DNA of 64,000 bases from Candidatus Megaera endosymbiont of Mesostigma viride (lineage in GTDB: Bacteria; Pseudomonadota; Alphaproteobacteria; Rickettsiales; Rickettsiaceae). The notes under the pieces are model-generated. The model saw nothing but the letters and a program-made list of their open reading frames with translations. It had not been told where the DNA came from and searched no databases. The stretch is taken from positions 124,001 through 188,000 of the forward strand of contig CP084576.1 in assembly GCA_020410825.1 (NCBI GenBank). Reading direction: 5' to 3'. The stretch's first letter is position 1; each line of letters begins with the position of its first letter. This document shows, in pieces, positions 58,093 through 64,000 of this stretch. The position numbers and the translations under genes are program-made.

Positions 58093-58273
58093 TAAAACAT
58101 AAGGCTAATTTAATTAATAATATTAATAAAAAATAATGGTTAGATTTACATAAAGTACTTTTTGTGCTAACTTGAATCTGATAAATACTAGAAAGATAAT
58201 TATGAAAATCCCGTACTACCTATATAAACAGTTTTGTTATAAAAAGAAGTTAAGAAAAGCAATTTTTAGGTAG

Positions 58274-59188
58274 ATGATGTCAGGTTTTTTTAATAAGTTA
58301 AAGTCTGCCCTTAGTAAAACTTCCAACAAATTAAGTGTTGGGATAGAAAGTATCTTTAATAAGAAAAAGCTTGATTTAAACAGCTTAAACGAGTTGGAAG
58401 AGCTTCTTATATCCTCTGATACTGGTGTAAAGGTCGCAGAACAGATTGTTAATCTTTTAAAGAAGAAAAAATTTAACAGAGAAGTAACAGCTGATGAAGT
58501 TAAACTTGAACTTGCTTTGACTATTGCTGAACTTATGGAAAAGCATGACCGTAAATTTCAGCTAAATAGTGGCCTAAACATTATTTTAGTATGCGGTGTC
58601 AATGGTAATGGTAAAAGCACTTCTATAGGTAAATTGGCATCATTTTATGCTCGTGAGGGTAAGAAAGTGGCGATTGCTGCTTGTGATACTTTTAGAGCAG
58701 CAGCTACCGATCAAATAGCTAAGTGGGCAGAAAAAACTGGCGCTATTTTATTTATGGGAGAAGAAAAATCTGATCCTGCAAGTGTTGCTTATAAAGCTGT
58801 TACTGAGTCATATGATCGTAATATAGATGTGCTGTTTATAGATACTGCAGGTAGGTTGCATAACCAAAAGAACTTAATGGATGAATTAGCGAAAATAGTG
58901 AGGGTTATACAAAAAGTCGATCAATCAGCTCCTCACCATATTTTATTAGTTATAGATGCTACTACCGGTCAGAACGCTTTTGTGCAAACAGAAGAATTTA
59001 AGCGACTTGTTTCAATTTCAGGTCTAGTTGTTACAAAATTAGATGGCACGGCAAAAGCCGGTGTAATTATAGGCATATCAGAAAAATATTCCTTACCAGT
59101 ATATTTTATAGGAGTGGGGGAAGGGGTAGAAGATTTAAAACCGTTTAACTATATAGATTTTTCTAAAGCCTTAGTTGGCATCAAATAA
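58274..59188 (+). CDS. ftsY: Signal recognition particle receptor FtsY
   Basis: 304 residues. The four-helix N domain begins about residue 15. The G domain has GVNGNGKSTSIGKLA (G1), ACDTFRAAATDQ, VLFIDTAGRLHN (G3) and VVTKLDGTAKAG (G4). The GNGKS form of the P-loop is normal for FtsY. It receives ribosome-SRP complexes at the membrane. The acidic A domain of enterobacteria is lacking, as in other rickettsiae. Confidence 0.96.
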   Translation: MMSGFFNKLKSALSKTSNKLSVGIESIFNKKKLDLNSLNELEELLISSDTGVKVAEQIVNLLKKKKFNREVTADEVKLELALTIAELMEKHDRKFQLNSGLNIILVCGVNGNGKSTSIGKLASFYAREGKKVAIAACDTFRAAATDQIAKWAEKTGAILFMGEEKSDPASVAYKAVTESYDRNIDVLFIDTAGRLHNQKNLMDELAKIVRVIQKVDQSAPHHILLVIDATTGQNAFVQTEEFKRLVSISGLVVTKLDGTAKAGVIIGISEKYSLPVYFIGVGEGVEDLKPFNYIDFSKALVGIK

Positions 59189-59397
59189 GCAATTGCTATT
59201 TGCTTATTGCAGTTTTTATTTCTGCGCTAAGCTTTTCGGTGGTAACTCGTTATAGCATGATCATTTAAGGTTATCGCTTCTTATCCATAGTATCTTAGTT
59301 AATGTTTATATATTTTCCTGCTATCGTTTGGCTGTGAGAATGCAGTTAATAAATTTGGATTATTAATAATCAATTCCGATATTATTTTCTAGCGTAT

Positions 59398-59435
59398 AAA
59401 AAATCGGTAGCAGGGAAAATTAACCATACTACCGA
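59398..59435 (-). terminator. Rho-independent terminator of the phasin gene
   Basis: On the minus strand the stem TCGGTAG/CTACCGA is followed by a run of six T. It lies about 30 bases after the phasin stop. Confidence 0.75.
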
Positions 59436-59466
59436 CACGCCTTAAATAACTTAATTTAAATATCTT

Positions 59467-59907
59467 TTAATTATGCTTAGTTTTTGCAGCAAAAGGTTTA
59501 TTCATTTTTTCAGTAAAGTTTTTGCCCATAACTTCTAGCACTTCTATTGAAGATTTAGATGCTATGTCTAAAATTTCTTTAGCGCTATTGATGTTGTGTT
59601 CTACTGTTGATCTCCAGTAATTTTGCTGGCAATTGGCAATTTGTTCAACATCCCCAGCTGAGGCAGCTTCTTTCATTGTATTAAACATTTCAGAAGTATT
59701 TTTTTGAAAAGAGTCAGCTCCCCTTTTTGCAATCGATTGAACAGTATCTGAAATGAGCTGGTTGGTAGATGTAATAGCTTCAGCAGTGTCCTTCATTATA
59801 TTCCCAAGGGATGACATATCCATATTTGGCATCCATTTCATTGATTTTGCCAAGTTTTCTTGGTTCATAAATGATTGAAAAAACTCAAAAGGGTTATTGT
59901 TATTCAT
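59467..59907 (-). CDS. Phasin family protein
   Basis: 146 residues, all helical. The N-terminus NPFEFFQSFMNQEN is followed by QLISDTVQSIAKRGADSFQK and a stretch around ANCQQNYWRSTVEHN, the phasin pattern. Phasins coat polyhydroxyalkanoate granules; in rickettsiae their use is uncertain. Own terminator downstream. Confidence 0.88.
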   Translation of the reverse strand: MNNNNPFEFFQSFMNQENLAKSMKWMPNMDMSSLGNIMKDTAEAITSTNQLISDTVQSIAKRGADSFQKNTSEMFNTMKEAASAGDVEQIANCQQNYWRSTVEHNINSAKEILDIASKSSIEVLEVMGKNFTEKMNKPFAAKTKHN

Positions 59908-60053
59908 TATCTCTTCTCCATATTACTTAGTTAAATGCGCAATCAGCAACACGAACTTCAGGTTAGCATGCTTAAGCATTATTATATCAAAATTTTGATT
60001 TGCTACAAAAAAATAAATTAAAAGTTGATGTAAAGTAATTACTATATAAGCAG

Positions 60054-60263
60054 TTAATGAAGCTTTTTTTCTATAGTTTTAATTTCTTCTGATAATTTCA
60101 ACACAAGCTGGCGAAGTTGATTATACTCTTCACGAGTAACAAATTCATTTTGTAAAATTTTTTCTTTAATATACTCTGAGCTTTTCTCCTTTAAACTTTC
60201 AGAAGTTTTTTTAGCTACCATAGTAGCCCCAGCCAGAACCTTTATTATACTTTCTTGATTCAT
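60054..60263 (-). CDS. UbiK/BMFP-like coiled-coil protein
   Basis: 69 residues. The C-terminal half (FVTREEYNQLRQLVLKLSEE then IKTIEKKL) matches the VxREEF coiled coil of the UbiK/BMFP family, which assists ubiquinone synthesis. The N-terminal half is less typical. It lies 27 bases after bolA and is probably co-transcribed. Confidence 0.6.
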   Translation of the reverse strand: MNQESIIKVLAGATMVAKKTSESLKEKSSEYIKEKILQNEFVTREEYNQLRQLVLKLSEEIKTIEKKLH

Positions 60264-60290
60264 AAAGAGGTATACCTAATATTTATTTTA

Positions 60291-60545
60291 TCATTTGACT
60301 ATTATAATTGATAAAGCATGAAGACCTCTACTAAATTCTTCTTTTAATAAGTTTTTAATAATCTTATGTTGAGCAAGTAGTGGGTGAGGGCAGAGGGAAT
60401 CTGCTAAAATCTTGATAGTGAAATGGGATTCACCATTGGCAGGGCTGGAATTGTGACTGTTATGAAGGTAACTGTTGTTGATAATTTCTAAATATTGTGG
60501 CTTTAACACACTTAATTTTTGTTCAATTGTTTCTTGTCTCTTCAT
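60291..60545 (-). CDS. BolA family protein
   Basis: 84 residues. The fold is shown by HSSPANGESHFTIKILADSL and QHKIIKNLLKEEFSRGLHAL, then SIIIV, with conserved histidines for iron-sulfur binding with monothiol glutaredoxins. Divergent from the EAL gene by only 20 bases. Confidence 0.9.
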   Translation of the reverse strand: MKRQETIEQKLSVLKPQYLEIINNSYLHNSHNSSPANGESHFTIKILADSLCPHPLLAQHKIIKNLLKEEFSRGLHALSIIIVK

Positions 60546-60564
60546 GCTTTTTTAAAAATTGTGA

Positions 60565-61860
60565 ATGTATTATAGTTTTGCTACGATAATATCGCTGATT
60601 AATGAGAATGGCAAGTTGTTCTTGATCGGTAATTTTCATTTGGTGTTAGAGGATATGAACTACGAAAATGAGGCCACTACAGATTTGCAACAGGAAATAG
60701 AAAGGTGCAAGCAAGGTACTATGATGGTAGTTTGTTTGGTCAATAAAAATGAACTCAGCATATTATTTGATCACCCAAGCAAGATTGTTGAAAAATTTTA
60801 TGTTGTTGTAGATATTGCGTGCCAGAAAGTAGAAGGGTGTAAAATTATAAAAGATACAGATGCCACCAAATTATATATTTTGATTCCAAATGATAACAAA
60901 ATAGCGGAGGAGCTAGCTTATTCTATTTATTCTCAGGTGCAGCTATACGTTGATAAAGAATCTCCGGAAAGTTACCTAAAATGTTCAATAGGAAGCATAA
61001 GTTTTCCTCAAGATGTAGGTAATAAAGCAACAAAATTGCTTGCTTTATTGAATTATGGAAATTTTACTTCAAGTGATAAATCCTATTATTTTAATTACGA
61101 TGATGACCCAGTTGATATTAATGAATTAAGAGCGAGAAACGTACAACTTAACCTATTAAGAAGTGCTTTACTTGAGCAAACTGCTAAATTTATGTATCAG
61201 CCTGTGGTCGATCGTGAAACAGGAAATATTATTTACTATGAATGCTTATTAAGGGTTAAAAACAAAGAAAATAAATGGATATCAGTCGGGCCAATGATAT
61301 GCGATGCTGAAAGTAAGGGGTTAATTAGTATTGTTGATTTTACAGTAATAGAGATGGCAATATCAGAGCTTGCTAGGGATAAAAAGATCAGCCTTTCAGT
61401 AAATATTTCTAATGTTGGTGTGCTAAATCACAGATTACTAAAGAGATTAGAAATATTGCTTAAAAAGTACGATGTGGCAACAAGGTTAATCATTGAAATC
61501 ACGGAAACATCTTTAAACGATGATTTCGAAGCTATTAAAAGTTTTATTGATACTTTGCATAAGTATGGTTGTAAATTTGCTTTGGATGATTTTGGCTCTG
61601 GTTTTACTTCTTTTCAACAGCTTTTAAATTTACCAATCGATATTATAAAAATTGATGGTAGTTATATAAGGGACATATTAAGAAACGATCACAGTCGGTT
61701 TTTTGTTGAAACTCTTATTAAACTGGCAGCTGATCTAGGCATAAAAACCGTTGCTGAATTTGTGGAAAATGGTGAGATTGCTAAATTTCTGATTGATATA
61801 AAAATAGGTGGAATGCAAGGGAATTTCTTTTTACCAGCCTCGGAAGAAAGGATAACTTAA
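60565..61860 (+). CDS. EAL-domain c-di-GMP phosphodiesterase-like protein with degenerate N-terminal GGDEF region
   Basis: 431 residues. The EAL domain starts about residue 205. YECLLRV stands in the EAL position (E-C-L), and NISNVG, IEITETS, ALDDFGSGFTSF, IDIIKIDGSYI and TVAEFVEN supply the metal and catalytic residues, so activity is plausible. The N-terminal 200 residues resemble a GGDEF fold without the motif. Rickettsiae carry a comparable protein. The first ATG lies only 20 bases from the divergent bolA start; a later start is possible. Confidence 0.88.
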   Translation: MYYSFATIISLINENGKLFLIGNFHLVLEDMNYENEATTDLQQEIERCKQGTMMVVCLVNKNELSILFDHPSKIVEKFYVVVDIACQKVEGCKIIKDTDATKLYILIPNDNKIAEELAYSIYSQVQLYVDKESPESYLKCSIGSISFPQDVGNKATKLLALLNYGNFTSSDKSYYFNYDDDPVDINELRARNVQLNLLRSALLEQTAKFMYQPVVDRETGNIIYYECLLRVKNKENKWISVGPMICDAESKGLISIVDFTVIEMAISELARDKKISLSVNISNVGVLNHRLLKRLEILLKKYDVATRLIIEITETSLNDDFEAIKSFIDTLHKYGCKFALDDFGSGFTSFQQLLNLPIDIIKIDGSYIRDILRNDHSRFFVETLIKLAADLGIKTVAEFVENGEIAKFLIDIKIGGMQGNFFLPASEERIT

Positions 61861-62065
61861 TATAATGCTTTTTTTCTATTATTGTTATTAGTGTTAAACT
61901 TAAATTGCATTTTAATTCTAATTAGCAGTATTTTATGCCGGAAATAGCAGGGTATTTTACAAGATTAAGTAAGTAAACAGTAGAAAAGTTAGTTTTAATA
62001 AAAACTGAAATTATACTTATAAATTCATATTGGGTCAAAACCTAAGTAAAAATAAAGCGGTATAT

Positions 62066-63640
62066 ATGCGCAGGTTATATTATTTAATTTCTGTAAGTGG
62101 GTTAGTTACTACTTTTATTGCTTATCAATTCTCAGAAGCTGCGCTATATATTCTTTATTTTTTAATTCCCTATATTGTAATAGGGCTATGGGATATTTTT
62201 TCGACTAAGCATACTATTCTGCGTAATTACCCAGTGATTGGTCACCTGCGGTACATGTTTGAGTTTATTAGACCAGAAATTCAACAGTATTTTGTTGAAT
62301 CAGACAAAGATGGTACACCTTTTAGCAGGGAAATAAGATCACTTGTATATCAGAAAGCTAAAGGAGTGAGGGATACGATAGCTTTTGGTACTAAGAATGA
62401 TATAACAGCTATAGGTTATGAATTCTCTTATCATTCTCTTGCGCCTAAACATGTTAGGGAGGATGAAAATAGAGTGATTTTTGGCGGCGATTGTACAAAA
62501 CCCTACAGTGCATCAAGGCTAAATATTTCTGGTATAAGTTTTGGAGCAATTAGTCCAAATGCTATTAGGGCTTTAAACAAAGGAGCAAAAATTGGTAATT
62601 TCGCTCATAATACCGGAGAAGGAGCAATTAGCCCTTATCATCTTGAGAATGGCGGAGATATTATTTGGCAGATCGGTACCGGTTATTTCGGTTGCCGTTA
62701 TAAAAACGGCAGGTTTAATCCCGAAGCTTTTGTAGAAAATTCTAGTGATGACATAGTCAAGATGGTTGAGTTAAAGTTATCTCAAGGAGCTAAACCTGCT
62801 CATGGGGGCATTTTACCTGGAGTAAAAGTTACTGAAGAAATTGCTAGAATCCGGATGCTTGAGGTAGGAGTTGACGCAATATCTCCTCCTATGCATCCTG
62901 AATTTTCTACACCTATAGGGTTACTTGAATTTCTTGCTAAGCTTAAAAATTTATGCGGGGGGAAACCAGTCGGTATTAAATTATGTATAGGGCATAGAGG
63001 CGAGTTTATGGCTCTGTGTAAGGCAATGATTGACACAGGTATAATCCCTGATTTTATTACAGTTGACGGAGCAGAAGGAGGCACTGGTGCAGCCCCTTTG
63101 ATTTTTGCCGATAAGGTGGGGACTCCTATTAATGAGGCAATAACTTTTGTTCATAATGTTCTAGTAGGCGCAGGTTTACGAAATAGGATGCGTTTAATTG
63201 CCAGTGGTAAAGTAGCAACTGGTTATGATATGCTAACGAAAATCGCTCTGGGGGCTGATACTTGTAATGCCGCAAGAGCGATGATGTTTGCTCTTGGTTG
63301 TATACAATCTCTTCAATGTAATACCGATAAGTGCCCAACCGGCATTGCGACGCAAAATAAGCATAGATGGAAATCACTAGATGTACCAGATAAATCACTA
63401 CGTGTAAGCAATTTTCATCGCCGTGTATTATCTGATTTTTCCGAAATTGTGGGGGCGTTTGGGTTAAGTAGTCCAGAGGAGCTCGATGCTTCTCATGTCA
63501 GAAAATATACGGATATAGGAGTTAGCAAAAGCTTTGCTGAAATCTATCCAATGGTGAAAACTGGTGAACTTTTAGACCCAGCTGCTCAAGGGGTGTATGC
63601 GGATTTATGGAAAAGTGCCAAAGCTGAAAGTTTTAATTAA
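62066..63640 (+). CDS. FMN-binding glutamate synthase family protein
   Basis: 524 residues from the ATG chosen; a TTG 12 codons upstream is in frame. Two N-terminal membrane segments (about 5-45) precede a TIM-barrel glutamate synthase domain: SGISFGAISPNAIRALNKGA, HNTGEGAISPYH, KPAHGGILPG, and GGTGAAP for FMN. Cysteines in CIQSLQCNTDKCPTGIATQ match the 3Fe-4S site. No glutaminase domain is present. The true reaction of these stand-alone proteins is unsettled. Confidence 0.92.
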   Translation: MRRLYYLISVSGLVTTFIAYQFSEAALYILYFLIPYIVIGLWDIFSTKHTILRNYPVIGHLRYMFEFIRPEIQQYFVESDKDGTPFSREIRSLVYQKAKGVRDTIAFGTKNDITAIGYEFSYHSLAPKHVREDENRVIFGGDCTKPYSASRLNISGISFGAISPNAIRALNKGAKIGNFAHNTGEGAISPYHLENGGDIIWQIGTGYFGCRYKNGRFNPEAFVENSSDDIVKMVELKLSQGAKPAHGGILPGVKVTEEIARIRMLEVGVDAISPPMHPEFSTPIGLLEFLAKLKNLCGGKPVGIKLCIGHRGEFMALCKAMIDTGIIPDFITVDGAEGGTGAAPLIFADKVGTPINEAITFVHNVLVGAGLRNRMRLIASGKVATGYDMLTKIALGADTCNAARAMMFALGCIQSLQCNTDKCPTGIATQNKHRWKSLDVPDKSLRVSNFHRRVLSDFSEIVGAFGLSSPEELDASHVRKYTDIGVSKSFAEIYPMVKTGELLDPAAQGVYADLWKSAKAESFN

Positions 63641-63642
63641 CC

Positions 63643-64000
63643 TTATGAACTTAGAGAGTTCTGGCTAAATAGCGCATTCGCAATAAACCTACCTATTGGT
63701 TGTATGATTATATTTTGTAGGGAATCAACCAGTTTGTTACTGCAAAAAATTAGAAGGTAAACTATAAAAATACTGTAAATTATATCGGCCGGATAATGCA
63801 TTGCGAGGGTAATTCTAGAGATCGGTACAAGGGTTACTAACAATAACATTACTGCTTTCTGGTATTTTGTAAGGTGTGGCCATAAATAATAAGCTATAAG
63901 GATAGCAAGTCCAGTGTGGGCGCTTGGGAATGAGGATAAGCAGCGTTCTTTCGTTACGTCAAGGATGGTGGTAAATTCTGAAGGAAAAAGAGAGCAAAAT
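63643..64000 (-). CDS. PAP2 superfamily phosphatase, 5' part beyond window
   Basis: The minus-strand frame is open to the window edge. Motif 2 SFPSAHTGLAIL and motif 3 SRITLAMHYPADI of the PAP2 family are present, with hydrophobic helices between and after. Probably a membrane lipid-phosphate or undecaprenyl-pyrophosphate phosphatase. The start lies outside the window. Confidence 0.9.
   Translation of the reverse strand, partial: FCSLFPSEFTTILDVTKERCLSSFPSAHTGLAILIAYYLWPHLTKYQKAVMLLLVTLVPISRITLAMHYPADIIYSIFIVYLLIFCSNKLVDSLQNIIIQPIGRFIANALFSQNSLSS

Noticed and set aside
58201..58273. 23-codon frame just before ftsY (MKIPYYLYKQF...)
   Set aside because: Its stop directly precedes the ftsY start, so a leader peptide is conceivable, but there is no further support.
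1..64000. CRISPR arrays and rRNA genes
   Set aside because: No regularly spaced direct repeats and no rRNA-like conserved stretches were seen in the window.

Overview
The window is AT-rich bacterial DNA with a typical alphaproteobacterial, Rickettsiaceae-like gene set. It carries sdhB-tilS-ftsH, gltX, a BolA protein, phasin, scoA/scoB, a gene-transfer-agent tail and lysis remnant, and a dense crop of decayed insertion sequences. A Rickettsia, Tisiphia or Megaira-type endosymbiont fits best, but the species cannot be named from sequence reading alone.

Region 1 (1 to about 26 kb) is accessory DNA. It opens inside a nonribosomal peptide synthetase (NRPS) and contains its last carrier-epimerase, a complete C-A-T module and the terminal thioesterase. 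Next comes a graveyard of mobile elements: an IS1182-type transposase split by a complete IS21-family element with a 6-bp target duplication, then a truncated copy of a second IS21 element. A compact four-gene minus-strand operon follows: short-chain dehydrogenase, 4-hydroxymandelate synthase-like dioxygenase, PLP aminotransferase, LysE-type exporter. Together these look like a route to 4-hydroxyphenylglycine (Hpg), an amino acid made for NRPS peptides. Beyond it lie IS110, IS982 and IS630 remnants, two 5' halves of group II introns, a decayed AAA ATPase, an ABC exporter and a second IS21 element sitting inside one intron. The region ends at a broken serine recombinase whose last codons run into the 3' end of a tRNA-Arg gene, a classic integration junction.

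Region 2 (26 to 37 kb) carries a NitT/TauT-type ABC importer, a lipoprotein, a toxin-antitoxin pair with a 14-bp perfect operator palindrome and a truncated RhuM gene. It also has a gene-transfer-agent-like block: tail hub, DUF2793-like protein, holin and lysozyme.

Region 3 (37 to 64 kb) is mostly conserved housekeeping DNA: radC, gltX, holB, sdhB, tilS, ftsH, trxB, dnaB, a family 3 glycosidase, sodB, a CPBP protease, crcB, scoAB and pgsA. It continues with a frameshifted ankyrin/F-box-like gene, tamB, ftsY, a phasin, a UbiK-like coiled coil, bolA, an EAL-domain protein, an FMN glutamate synthase-like protein and a partial PAP2 phosphatase.

The most notable system is the proposed pairing of the Hpg operon with the NRPS, whose last adenylation domain has an aromatic-type specificity code (D-I-W-H-I-G-A-I-S-K by manual alignment). 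The pairing is an inference: the two lie about 5 kb apart, on opposite strands, with insertion sequences between them.
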